64,000 nucleotides of DNA. Source: an uncultured Selenomonadales bacterium (GTDB taxonomy: Bacteria > Bacillota > Negativicutes > DSM-1736 > Dendrosporobacteraceae). Location: contig CAMJML010000001.1 in NCBI GenBank assembly GCA_946407015.1, forward strand, positions 62,001 through 126,000, in the 5' to 3' direction. Below the pieces are notes generated by a model. That model did not search any database and was not told where the DNA came from. It saw nothing but the letters and a program-made list of their open reading frames with translations. Positions within the stretch are counted from its first letter, which is position 1, and every line of letters begins with the position of its first letter. Below are positions 9,216 to 17,784 of the stretch, piece by piece. The translations under genes were made by a program, and so were the position numbers.

Positions 9216-11960
9216 GTGGTGGTGAGGATGAAGCCCAATTACGAATTGTTGCAGGAATTTATTGAAGAGGCCAAAGCTCATATCGGAGCGTTGGAAGCGG
9301 GTTTGCTGCGCATGGAGGAAGATGCGTGCGACGCCGACTGTGTCAATGAAATGTTCCGGGCCGTTCATAGCATAAAAGGCACAGCCGGTTTTTTCGAGCT
9401 GACCGAGATCGTCGAGTTGTCGCATGTGATCGAAACGCTTTTTGGCCAGCTGCGGGATCAGGAACTGGATATCAATCCCGCGATGGTCGATGCGCTGCTG
9501 TCGGTGACGGACGTGTTAAAGGAGCTTGTGCTAAACCCGGAACTGTCCATGCGCTGCGATATTGCTCCTCATGTGGCGATCGTCAAGGCCTTTTTACCGG
9601 CAGGAAAAAGAGCGGAACCCGATGAGGCTGGGACAGATCTTTCGGCCTGGGAGTTGTGGAACCAACTTACGGACCTGGAAATGCAGGAGCAACAGCAGGC
9701 GGCAGCGCTGCCGGCTGAAAGCTCCCGTCCGTCACCGGCTGTCAGTGAGCCGCTGGCTGAGGCCGCTTTTTCCGCAAATGGCACCGCAAAACCAGATGAA
9801 CTGTCCCGGCCAGGTAAGGCACGAGCGGCAACAGCCGGTGATACGGTTCGGGTGAGTGTCGCCCTGTTGGATGATTTGCTGAATATGGTGGGCGAAATGG
9901 TGCTGCGCCGCAATCAACTGCTGCGCATTGCCCAAAATACGGGTAAGGATGTGTCCCAGCTTGACGTCGTGGCTCAGGGCATTGACACGTTAACGACCAG
10001 CTTGCAGGAGAAAGTCATGAAGACCAGGATGCAGCCTGTCGCCAATGTATTTAATAAATTTCCGCGTATTGTCAGGGAATTGTCGCGTAAACTGGGAAAA
10101 GAGGTAGAACTGGAAATGGCCGGCCTCGGCGTTGAGCTGGACCGTTCCATTATTGAGGCGCTGATCGATCCGATTACTCATTTGGTGCGCAATGCGCTCG
10201 ACCACGGCATTGAGCCTCCGCAGGTCAGAGCTGCCGGCAGCAAGCCTCCGGACGGAAAATTGGTATTACACGCCTACCATGAAAGCGGGCGGGTTATTAT
10301 CGATATAAGGGACGACGGCGCCGGAATTGATATCGAGGTGATTCGAGCCAAGGCTTTGCAAAAAGGCTGGGTCAGCGAGAAAGAAGCAGAACTGCTGAAT
10401 GAGAGCGACATTCTAAACTTCATTATGCGGCCAGGCTTTTCAACGGCGCAGGAAGTTACCGATCTTTCCGGCCGCGGTGTTGGGTTGGATGTGGTTAAAA
10501 CCAATATCGAGAAACTGGGCGGCAAGGTCGAGCTTTTTACGACAATGGGAGCGGGAACCACCTTCCGGTTGATCTTGCCGTTGACGCTGGCGATTATTTC
10601 CTCGTTTATTGTTGAGGTGGCCGGCAGCGCTTTTGCCCTGCCTCAGGCCAATGTGAAGGAACTGATTCTCATTCAGCCGGGTGAAATGAGTGAAAAACGG
10701 ATTGAGTTTATCCATACTTGTCCGGTTTTGCGTCTCCGCAACCGGTTGCTGCCGCTTGTCCGGCTGGCCGATGTTCTAGACATTGACGCCGGGACGGACG
10801 ATGACAGCGAGGATCGGGTTGCCTATTTTGCCGATAAGAACCGGACCTTCCGCATTCTGGTGATTAAGAGCGGTCATTTACATTATGGCCTGGTGGTGGA
10901 TGCCGTCTATGACACGGAAGAAATTCTGGTAAAACCGGTGCCGGCGGCGCTAAAGGCCTGCGGCTGTTATTCCGGGGTGACTGTCCTGGGAGACGGACGG
11001 ATTGCGATGATCATTGACCCGGAAAGCCTCCGGCTGGAGGCCAACCTTTGTCAGGTAGAAGAGGCCGCCAAGCCGGCGGAAGTGCATCCGGCGGACAAGA
11101 GCGCGCTCTCAGAGCAGCAGTCGTTATTGTTGTTCAAAGCTTCGGGCGGTGAAATACTGGGTGTTGATCTGGCCATGGTATCCCGGGTGGAGGAGGTTAC
11201 CTTAACCTGTATTCAAAAAATCGGTTCCCGGCATTACTTCATTTTCCGAGATCAGCCGATCAGAGTGATTCGTCCGGAGCATTATCTGCCGATCGCCAGA
11301 CGAAAAAATAAATTGGCTAAGGTTTATGTCATTCTGCCTAAGTTTGTGCGGCACCCGGTGGGCATTATTGCCGAAGAAATTTGTGATGCCATTTCAACCA
11401 GTGTTCAACTGGATATTACCGGAGTTAACAGCGACGGTATCATCGGAACCACCGTGGTGGACGGGGCAATTGTTACGCTGCTGAATATTCATGAGCTCCT
11501 GCAAAAGGCGGCGCCGGAATATTATCCACAAAAGACTGTTGAGGAAAGAAAGGGTTTCCGCGAGCTTTCCGGCGAAAAATCGCCGGTGAAGAAAGCTGTG
11601 ATCCTTTTGGCGGAGGATACGCCGTTTTTTGCCAGAACCATTAAAAGCTATCTTGAAAATGAGGATTACACGGTGATCACCGTGGAGAATGGCTGCGAGG
11701 CACTTGAGGTGTTAGGCCGGCAGACGGTGGATGTCGTCATCAGTGACATTGAGATGCCGCACATGAACGGATTGGAACTGGTGAGAACGATTCGGTCCAG
11801 CGAGACGCTGAGGCACTTGCCGGTGATTGCGTTAACTTCGCTGGGCAGCGATGCTGATAAAGAAAGAGGCCTGAGGGCCGGATTTGACCATTATGAAGTA
11901 AAGCTGGATAGGGCGCGGCTGCTGGAAAGCGTTGCCCAGGTATTGAATAATAAAGAATGA
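9216..11960 (+). CDS. Hybrid CheA kinase: Hpt - CheA core - CheW - CheW - receiver
   Basis: 914 residues. Hpt domain 5-105 with phospho-His51 (AVHSIKGTAGFF); a variable linker rich in Ala/Pro (about 130-205) in place of a CheY-binding P2; dimerisation helices (LLNMVGEMVLRRNQLL); an ATPase with LVRNALDHGIEPP, DDGAGID and GRGVGLDVVK; a first CheW-like domain (about 455-605); a second (about 625-770); and a receiver (about 795-912: VILLAEDT, ISDIEMPHMNG, VKLD). Two CheW folds in one chain could replace a separate cheW, absent here. The start is uncertain: in-frame GTG codons at 9216, 9219 and 9222 and an ATG at 9228, none ideally spaced from a ribosome site. Translation is probably coupled to the receptor gene 15 bases upstream. 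Confidence 0.93.
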   Translation: MVVRMKPNYELLQEFIEEAKAHIGALEAGLLRMEEDACDADCVNEMFRAVHSIKGTAGFFELTEIVELSHVIETLFGQLRDQELDINPAMVDALLSVTDVLKELVLNPELSMRCDIAPHVAIVKAFLPAGKRAEPDEAGTDLSAWELWNQLTDLEMQEQQQAAALPAESSRPSPAVSEPLAEAAFSANGTAKPDELSRPGKARAATAGDTVRVSVALLDDLLNMVGEMVLRRNQLLRIAQNTGKDVSQLDVVAQGIDTLTTSLQEKVMKTRMQPVANVFNKFPRIVRELSRKLGKEVELEMAGLGVELDRSIIEALIDPITHLVRNALDHGIEPPQVRAAGSKPPDGKLVLHAYHESGRVIIDIRDDGAGIDIEVIRAKALQKGWVSEKEAELLNESDILNFIMRPGFSTAQEVTDLSGRGVGLDVVKTNIEKLGGKVELFTTMGAGTTFRLILPLTLAIISSFIVEVAGSAFALPQANVKELILIQPGEMSEKRIEFIHTCPVLRLRNRLLPLVRLADVLDIDAGTDDDSEDRVAYFADKNRTFRILVIKSGHLHYGLVVDAVYDTEEILVKPVPAALKACGCYSGVTVLGDGRIAMIIDPESLRLEANLCQVEEAAKPAEVHPADKSALSEQQSLLLFKASGGEILGVDLAMVSRVEEVTLTCIQKIGSRHYFIFRDQPIRVIRPEHYLPIARRKNKLAKVYVILPKFVRHPVGIIAEEICDAISTSVQLDITGVNSDGIIGTTVVDGAIVTLLNIHELLQKAAPEYYPQKTVEERKGFRELSGEKSPVKKAVILLAEDTPFFARTIKSYLENEDYTVITVENGCEALEVLGRQTVDVVISDIEMPHMNGLELVRTIRSSETLRHLPVIALTSLGSDADKERGLRAGFDHYEVKLDRARLLESVAQVLNNKE

Positions 11961-12039
11961 CGCGGGCGGATACGGTGGTTTGACAGCAGGCTGACGAATT
12001 TCCGTGGGACAGGGGTCATAAAAAAGGGGAGGCGCGTAA

Positions 12040-12810
12040 GTGGCACGTATTCTTATTGTGGATGATTCTGCTGTGGCGCGGAAAAGCCTGAGGGAAATCG
12101 TCACCTCGCTGGCGCACACGGTTGTGGGGGAGGCGGAGAACGGGGCGCAAGCTTTCGTCGAGTACGCCCGGCTGAAGCCGGATATCGTGACAATGGATTT
12201 GACGATGCAGGGACTGTCGGGAGCCGAAACTACGTCGAAGCTCATCGCCACCTTTCCTGAGGCCCGGATTATCGTCATTAGTGCGATGGAAGAGCGAAAA
12301 GTAGTCCTGGACGCGTTGGAACGCGGCGCCCGCCATTTTATTATTAAGCCCATTAGCCAGGAAAAGGTCGCTGCGGTATTAACCAATGTCCTGCAGCAAG
12401 CGTTTGATCAGCAGAAGCACCGGGAACTTGTCCGCAAGATGAAGGGCATGAGGGATTCGACTGCTGCGGTACGGACGGAAGACGTCTACATGGCGCCGCA
12501 TCAGATTATCCGGGATGGTAACCTGACGATCGTCAAGATTAACGCTAATTTGACGCTGACCAGCTGCCAGTCCCTGGCCATCGAGATGGAAGAATACCTG
12601 ACCGGCGAACCCAAGGTGCTGGTTGATTTTGGTGTTACCGCCGGTCTGGATAAACAAGTTTTAGCCGAAGTCGACAAGTTAATCCGGAAGATTGAAGCAG
12701 GGTCTGGAATGTTGAAGGCTGTTTCGCGTAATTCGGCCTTTGTCGATGCTGTAAACACGACAGGGGAGGCCGCTGGTTTGGCGGCGATCATCCGTTATTT
12801 GCCGAACTAA
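12040..12810 (+). CDS. Response regulator with C-terminal STAS-like domain
   Basis: 256 residues from a GTG preceded by GGGGAGG. Receiver 1-120 with Asp8/Asp9, phospho-Asp53 (IVTMDLTMQG) and the KPIS lysine. After a linker the C-terminal part (about 160-256, DGNLTIVKINANLTLTSC to AGLAAIIRYL) has the beta-alpha pattern of STAS/anti-sigma-antagonist-like domains; this is a fold-level guess. It would be a direct phospho-target of the hybrid CheA, with output through protein-protein contact, not DNA binding. Confidence 0.82.
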   Translation: MARILIVDDSAVARKSLREIVTSLAHTVVGEAENGAQAFVEYARLKPDIVTMDLTMQGLSGAETTSKLIATFPEARIIVISAMEERKVVLDALERGARHFIIKPISQEKVAAVLTNVLQQAFDQQKHRELVRKMKGMRDSTAAVRTEDVYMAPHQIIRDGNLTIVKINANLTLTSCQSLAIEMEEYLTGEPKVLVDFGVTAGLDKQVLAEVDKLIRKIEAGSGMLKAVSRNSAFVDAVNTTGEAAGLAAIIRYLPN

Positions 12811-12830
12811 GAAGGAGAGCAGGGAAAAAG

Positions 12831-13760
12831 ATGCCGAGGATTTTAATTGTTGACGACAGCCCGCTTAATTTGAAAATCATCAGCAAGCTTCTAGGAGATG
12901 AGTACGAGGCAATTGTTGCCGACAACGGGCAAACGGCAATCGACATTGCGACTCAAACGCCTCCTGACTTGATTTTGCTGGATGTGCTCATGCCGGGGAT
13001 GGATGGTTTGGCTGTCTGCAAATTTCTGAAGAATCAGCGGTCCACTGCTGACATTCCCATCATTTTTATCACAGTCGTTTCCGGCTCGCAAGATATCGTA
13101 AAGGCATTTGAAGCAGGCGGGCAGGACTATATTACAAAACCCTTCTGTTCTTTGGAACTGCGCGCGCGGATTAGAACCCACCTGGATCTAAAAGCGTCCA
13201 GGGAGGCCTTGCAGATTTATGCTAAACAGCTGGAGAGAAAAAATCAGGAATTGTGTGAAACGCTGGTAAAAATAGAGGCCATGGCCACAACGGATTATTT
13301 GACCAATATTCCTAACCGCCGCTATGTCATGAGTTGGCTCCATGATGAAGTGATGCGGCTGCAACGAAATGCAGGAAAGATGGCTATTATTTTGGCGGAT
13401 ATTAAAGATTTCAAGAAGATTAATGATACTTTTGGGCATGACTGCGGCGATTATGTGCTGAAAGAGATTGCCAGAATCATGCGGGCCACGATCAGAGAGC
13501 AAGACGTGATTGCCAGGTGGGGCGGCGATGAATTTCTGCTGGTACTGCCGGTTACCGATCTTGCGGGAGCCCACGGTGCGGCGGGTCAGATCAGGTCGGC
13601 ACTGGCGGCTGCGCAGCTCTGTTATGGGGAAAGCCGGTTGGCCCTGACAGTGACTTTTGGCGTGGTGCAGTTTGATCCGCAGCTGGATATTGATGCGAAC
13701 ATCAAGCGGGCTGATGAAGCCCTCTATCAGCAAAAAGGGACTTGCAGAAACCCAATGTAG
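12831..13760 (+). CDS. Response regulator diguanylate cyclase (REC-GGDEF)
   Basis: 309 residues; AAGGAG precedes the ATG. Receiver 1-120 (VDDS, phospho-Asp51 in LILLDVLMPGMDG, KPF lysine), then a helical linker with heptads (about 125-150), then GGDEF with intact ARWGGDEFLLVLP. An inhibitory I-site RxxD is present (REQD, five residues before GGDEF). The protein should make c-di-GMP when phosphorylated and be product-inhibited. Last gene of the operon, so the receptor/CheA appears to control second-messenger synthesis. Confidence 0.93.
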   Translation: MPRILIVDDSPLNLKIISKLLGDEYEAIVADNGQTAIDIATQTPPDLILLDVLMPGMDGLAVCKFLKNQRSTADIPIIFITVVSGSQDIVKAFEAGGQDYITKPFCSLELRARIRTHLDLKASREALQIYAKQLERKNQELCETLVKIEAMATTDYLTNIPNRRYVMSWLHDEVMRLQRNAGKMAIILADIKDFKKINDTFGHDCGDYVLKEIARIMRATIREQDVIARWGGDEFLLVLPVTDLAGAHGAAGQIRSALAAAQLCYGESRLALTVTFGVVQFDPQLDIDANIKRADEALYQQKGTCRNPM

Positions 13761-13819
13761 GGCTAAAAGCGACGCCGGGTCCAACTGGCCGGGCGGCGGC
13801 TTGCCGTGAAGGCATAAAC

Positions 13820-13852
13820 AAAGCCTGACTTGTTATCAAGTCAGGCTTTTTA
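13820..13852 (+). terminator. Terminator of the chemosensory operon
   Basis: AAAGCCTGACTTG/CAAGTCAGGCTTT, 13-bp perfect stem with a TTAT loop and a T run; nearly identical to the hairpin at 6405-6442. Confidence 0.9.
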
Positions 13853-13912
13853 TGTGGAAACGCATAAAAATATAGTTGGCTGGGATGGTCCAGCCTAGCA
13901 AGTTCAGGTTCC

Positions 13913-14392
13913 TTAAAACTTCTTTTTCATCATGATCTGATAATCACTAGTTGAATTGTCCGGATCTTTTTCAATCTCAATAGTCCGGTCATTGTTCTCA
14001 TCTAATTGAACATTGACAACACCGCTCTTCACATTTACCCCTGGCATGACTTGAAATCCTTTTTTCTCTTCCCGTTTGATAGACATGGTATGACTAGATA
14101 AGTCCCCGGTGTGGTTGTCAACAATCATGGGCTTATCCGGTGAATGACGTTGTGAGCCAATTGACTGCTGTTCAATAGTTGGCCTCTGTGGAGGAACGGC
14201 AGCTTCCGGCTTGTTTTGAGGCACAGCATTTGCAGGAGGCGGCTGTACAGTGAAAGGACTCTGGTTCGGCAATTCGGCAGGTGGCTTGTTCCAATAACGG
14301 TTACCTGCCCAGGCCAGCAAAACTATTAAACATAAAACTAAGGTTCCGATTACCGGTTTCGTCTTTATCCTTTTTTCCTGCTTGGGTTGCAT
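13913..14392 (-). CDS. Hypothetical membrane-anchored protein with Pro-rich linker
   Basis: 159 residues. A basic N-terminus (QEKRIKTKP) is followed by one hydrophobic segment (about 14-30, IGTLVLCLIVLLAWAG), so the rest should lie outside the cytoplasmic membrane. Residues 35-75 are Pro/Gln-rich; the C-terminal 50 residues are polar with a Lys-rich end (MMKKKF). No family recognised. A GAGAG ribosome site precedes the ATG, and TATATAATA on the minus strand near 14445 may be its -10. Monocistronic and convergent with the chemosensory operon. Confidence 0.7.
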   Translation of the reverse strand: MQPKQEKRIKTKPVIGTLVLCLIVLLAWAGNRYWNKPPAELPNQSPFTVQPPPANAVPQNKPEAAVPPQRPTIEQQSIGSQRHSPDKPMIVDNHTGDLSSHTMSIKREEKKGFQVMPGVNVKSGVVNVQLDENNDRTIEIEKDPDNSTSDYQIMMKKKF

Positions 14393-14640
14393 ATGTATCT
14401 CTCAGGCCTTTCTTTGCTAAGCAGCGTTTATTTCTATCATTATTATATAATAGAATCCATCCCACATTCCATTCATAATGTAAAAAGTTATGGGGGCAGT
14501 AAGAGTAAAAAATTTCGTGAAAAGTAGTTTCAGGTTTTGAACTTAGAAGGGTAAATATTGGAATTTGCTTTAACTTGCTTATTTATTATGATTATGATAA
14601 AATTAAACACGAATTAAATAAGTTCTTGGATTGTCTTGGT

Positions 14641-14677
14641 GGAGTCTGCTCAAAGCAGGCTCCTTTTTGTCTTTTTT
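14641..14677 (+). terminator. Leader hairpin 1 (possible attenuator)
   Basis: GGAGTCTGCT CAA AGCAGGCTCC followed by TTTTTGTCTTTTTT, lying between a likely promoter (TATGATAAAAT near 14588) and the 50-residue ORF at 14703. A similar hairpin with similar downstream bases occurs at 14922 before the ArsB/NhaD gene. Confidence 0.6.
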
Positions 14678-14702
14678 AAGGGAAGAAATAGAGGTGGTAG
14701 TT

Positions 14703-14855
14703 ATGCTAGAATTTCTATGGTGGGCAATTATTACTGCTGTGGGTGTTGGTGCAGGCGTTTATCTTCTAGGCTTTCAAGGAGCTGTATTTATGTCACTCAT
14801 AGGGCTGCTTGGAGGTGGCCTTATGTGGCTTGAAAGGAAGAATCATCCGTTATAA
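14703..14855 (+). CDS. Small hydrophobic membrane protein (50 residues)
   Basis: ATG at 14703 preceded by AGAGGTGG. The peptide has two predicted membrane segments (LWWAIITAVGVGAGVYLLGF and VFMSLIGLLGGGLMWL) and a charged end (ERKNHPL). The frame is open upstream to 14631, but that part crosses the hairpin leader. Function unknown. It lies 135 bases upstream of the ArsB/NhaD transporter, and both share a similar leader hairpin. Confidence 0.6.
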   Translation: MLEFLWWAIITAVGVGAGVYLLGFQGAVFMSLIGLLGGGLMWLERKNHPL

Positions 14856-14921
14856 CATGCGATGGAGGGCTCGTTGACTTTTTGGCAACATTCAAAATTA
14901 AATATTTCTTGAATTTTTGGA

Positions 14922-14944
14922 GGAGCCTGTTCACAACGGGTTCC
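14922..14944 (+). promoter_or_regulatory. Leader hairpin 2 upstream of the ArsB/NhaD gene
   Basis: GGAGCCTG TTCACAA CGGGTTCC (8 pairs including two G-U) followed by TTTTGCCTTTT. It resembles the hairpin at 14641 in stem, spacing and tail. Attenuation or ligand sensing is inference. Confidence 0.5.
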
Positions 14945-14990
14945 TTTTGCCTTTTCAGGGGATGATAACAATAATACAGGGGGTATGAAC

Positions 14991-16280
14991 ATGGAAAAAC
15001 AAGCAATCTTGGCAATTAGCGTATTTTTATTCACCTATGCATTCATTATTTCTGAAAAGGTACACCGTACCATTGTAGCGATGATTGGTGGCATCATCAT
15101 GTTAGCCTTAGGGATTGTGAGTCAGGAAACTGCGCTTCATCATGTCGACTTTAATACATTAGGCTTATTGGCAGGTATGATGATTATTGTGGCTATAACA
15201 GGAGAAACAGGAGTATTTAAATATATCGCTATTCTAGCCGCCAAAAAAGCAAATGGAGATCCCTTAAAAATTCTTTTTTCATTAGGGATTATTACAGCGG
15301 TGTCTTCAGCCTTTCTGGATAATGTTACAACCGTATTACTGATGGTTCCGGTAACCTTTAGCATTACTCGGCAATTGAAGGTCAATGCTGAGCCATTTCT
15401 GATTACTGAAATCATCACATCAAATATTGGTGGTACGGCTACACTTATCGGTGATCCTCCAAACATTATGATTGGCAGTGCAGTAAAAGAGCTTTCCTTT
15501 ATGGCCTTTATTAATAACTTGGCGTTTGTTTCAGTTGTAACCTTGTTCATAACTTTGATTATTCTGCTCGTAGTATACCGAAATCAGCTTAAGACTACAG
15601 AAGAGTTAAAGGCAGGGCTTATGAGCTTGGATGAAAAGGAAGAATTAAAAGACAAAGCGCTCTTACAAAAAAGCTTAATCGTTTTAGGGCTAACGATCAT
15701 TGGTTTTTTTCTACACCAACTTCTTCACTTGGAGTCGGCAACTGTAGCCCTGGGCGGAGCATTTCTCTTGTTATTGCTTACAAGCAAAACCGATCATGAT
15801 CTTGAGCATGCTTTTAGCCGGGTAGAATGGACGACAATTTTCTTTTTTATAGGTCTTTTTGTGGTAGTATCGGGTCTTGTCGAAACAGGTGTAATCAGCA
15901 ATTTAGCCAAAAGTGCTATAGAGTTTACAGGTGGAGAACTTAAAATTACGGCCATCTTAATTTTATGGCTGAGTGCAATCGCCTCTGCATTTGTCGATAA
16001 TATTCCTTTTGTTGCTACAATGATCCCGATGATTCAGGACATGGGCGCAATGGGGATTACTAATTTAGAACCTTTATGGTGGAGTTTAGCCTTAGGCGCT
16101 TGTTTTGGCGGTAATGGCAGTTTAATTGGTGCCAGTGCAAATCTCATCGTCGCAGGGTTGGCCGCACAAGAAGGAAATCACATTTCGTTTATGCGATTTT
16201 TTGTCATAGGCTTTCCGATCATGCTGTTATCTGTACTCATAGCGACTATCTACGTATACCTTCGCTATCTAATGGTATAA
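14991..16280 (+). CDS. ArsB/NhaD-family (SLC13-like) ion transporter
   Basis: 429 residues from the ATG at 14991; AGGGGG (14978-14983) is 7 bases upstream, while an ATG at 14985 would be too close. About 11-12 membrane segments in two inverted halves, each with the family re-entrant signature: NIGGTATLIGDPPNIMIG (about 145) and GGNGSLIGASANLIVAG (about 375). These belong to the ion transporter superfamily of ArsB, NhaD and citrate/DASS carriers. The substrate (Na+/H+, arsenite, dicarboxylate) cannot be set from sequence; no ars genes are nearby. Confidence 0.88.
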   Translation: MEKQAILAISVFLFTYAFIISEKVHRTIVAMIGGIIMLALGIVSQETALHHVDFNTLGLLAGMMIIVAITGETGVFKYIAILAAKKANGDPLKILFSLGIITAVSSAFLDNVTTVLLMVPVTFSITRQLKVNAEPFLITEIITSNIGGTATLIGDPPNIMIGSAVKELSFMAFINNLAFVSVVTLFITLIILLVVYRNQLKTTEELKAGLMSLDEKEELKDKALLQKSLIVLGLTIIGFFLHQLLHLESATVALGGAFLLLLLTSKTDHDLEHAFSRVEWTTIFFFIGLFVVVSGLVETGVISNLAKSAIEFTGGELKITAILILWLSAIASAFVDNIPFVATMIPMIQDMGAMGITNLEPLWWSLALGACFGGNGSLIGASANLIVAGLAAQEGNHISFMRFFVIGFPIMLLSVLIATIYVYLRYLMV

Positions 16281-16777
16281 GTACTGCAATACGGCATAGG
16301 GGAAGCCCGCAATTATTACAGAAAGGATAGAGTGCGCTTTCAGGTCACTTAAGCGGGATGTCGATTCTTTTCACAGGAAAATCTTTGCTAAGCTTATCTG
16401 TTAGTATCACTGAGATCGTCCCTGTGACACAACCGTTTCATGTTCATCTTTTATTTCATTCGCCAGAATCCGCTAGAAGCCGGGGCTAGTGAAATCAACT
16501 GGAAGAGGACCTTGTTGTAAGAAATATCTTTCCGCTGGAGTTCGCTGACACGACATTTGCAATAGAACTGGTTGAACATGATGAATGGGTTAGTTGCATC
16601 AAATAAGGAATCAAGAGAAAAGCGTAGTGAGTTGTCCATGAAAACATAATTTCAGGGCAACTCTTTTTTTATATAGAGATAGCTTTCTTGTGCAACGAAT
16701 GCACAAGACTGCCCTGCATCAGAGAAAGACTGCTCCTAAATCTTACAGTAAATTACCAAATTTTGTACTTGTATTTA
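16281..16777. other. Intergenic region with REP fragment and terminator-like hairpin
   Basis: About 500 bases without a credible gene. A REP half-palindrome (GATCGTCCCTGTGACACAACCG) lies at 16405-16435. A hairpin GAGTTGTCC/GGGCAACTC with seven following T (16629-16670) could end a lost gene. The stretch at 16580-16650 reads MNGLVASNKESREKRSELS in one frame, perhaps a decayed gene end. Confidence 0.5.
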
Positions 16778-16850
16778 TTGACGAAACACAAATAAGGTGC
16801 TATGATTAGCACATAAAACGAATATATGAATTGGTTTGTATATACGAACA
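16778..16850 (+). promoter_or_regulatory. Promoter and operator-like dyad of the sugar-acid operon
   Basis: TTGACG (16778-16783), 17-base spacer, TATGAT (16801-16806). About 25 bases downstream, GTTTGTATATACGAAC (16834-16849) is a near-perfect 16-bp dyad with one mismatched pair: a candidate binding site for the IclR protein encoded at 21277. Its TGTATATAC core resembles the operators at 1406 and 1507. Confidence 0.7.
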
Positions 16851-16866
16851 AAAAGGAGAAAAGTTC

Positions 16867-17763
16867 ATGAGAAAAACGCAATTTTTTACACCGGTAGTTA
16901 CTTGTTTTGATAAAAATGGGCAGTTGGATCAGCAAGCTAATGAAGCTGTATATGAACATGTAGTAGCAGGTGGTATTGAAGAATTAGTGGTGCTGGGAAG
17001 TACGGGAGAGTTCTTTGCGATGACAATGGACCAAAAAAAACAGCTCATTGACATTGTAACGAAATATGTGCGACACCGTGCCAAGATCTATATTGGTACT
17101 GGAGGCATGTCTGCAAGCGACACAATTGAGCTATCCAATTATGCCCATCAAGCAGGGGCAGCTGGTGTCATGATTATTAGTCCGTATTATTTTCGTCTAC
17201 CGCCAGCCAGTATTGAAGCGTTTTACGATGCAGTGCTACCGTACGTTCGGGCCGATGTTTTCTTATATAATTTCCCTGATTGTACTGGATATGATTTGAC
17301 TCCGGATATCGTTTTGCGTTTATTACGGCGACATAAAAATATTGTGGGCTTGAAAGATACGGTTAGTATGTTAGCACATACACGTGATCTTATTACAAAA
17401 GTCCTGCCTGACTTTCCGGACTTCTCTATATATTCCGGATATGATGATAATTTAGCGTATGTGATGTCTAGTGGTGGAGCCGGCTGTATTGGCGGTTTAT
17501 CAAATTTAGTTCCGGAAAAATTTGCTGCCTGGGCAAAGGCTATTGATGAAAAAGATTTTAAGGCTATCGAACAGTATCAGCAATTTGCTAATAACTTAAT
17601 GAATTTTTACAGTATTGGCCAACCATTCATTGCCATGATGAAAGCAGCACTTAAGTTGCGAGGCATCCCACTACAAGAGCATTGTACAATACCGCTTCTG
17701 CAAGCAGATGCCCGACAGGTAGAAAAAATTACAGCGCTTATGAAAGAATTACATATCAACTAA
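16867..17763 (+). CDS. DapA-family aldolase (2-keto-3-deoxy sugar acid aldolase-like)
   Basis: 298 residues from the ATG at 16867, behind AAAGGAG. A (beta/alpha)8 barrel of the DHDPS/N-acetylneuraminate lyase superfamily: VLGSTGEFFAM for pyruvate carboxylate binding, the Tyr of LYNFPDCTGY, and the Schiff-base Lys in IVGLKDT. True DHDPS is excluded mainly by context: an IlvD/Edd dehydratase, an ACS-type MFS carrier and an IclR regulator follow. This is the layout of the E. coli yag sugar-acid cluster, where the DapA member cleaves 2-keto-3-deoxy acids to pyruvate and an aldehyde. The exact sugar acid is not known. Confidence 0.88.
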   Translation: MRKTQFFTPVVTCFDKNGQLDQQANEAVYEHVVAGGIEELVVLGSTGEFFAMTMDQKKQLIDIVTKYVRHRAKIYIGTGGMSASDTIELSNYAHQAGAAGVMIISPYYFRLPPASIEAFYDAVLPYVRADVFLYNFPDCTGYDLTPDIVLRLLRRHKNIVGLKDTVSMLAHTRDLITKVLPDFPDFSIYSGYDDNLAYVMSSGGAGCIGGLSNLVPEKFAAWAKAIDEKDFKAIEQYQQFANNLMNFYSIGQPFIAMMKAALKLRGIPLQEHCTIPLLQADARQVEKITALMKELHIN

Positions 17764-17784
17764 GTTAGGAGAGGGGTATGAGGA

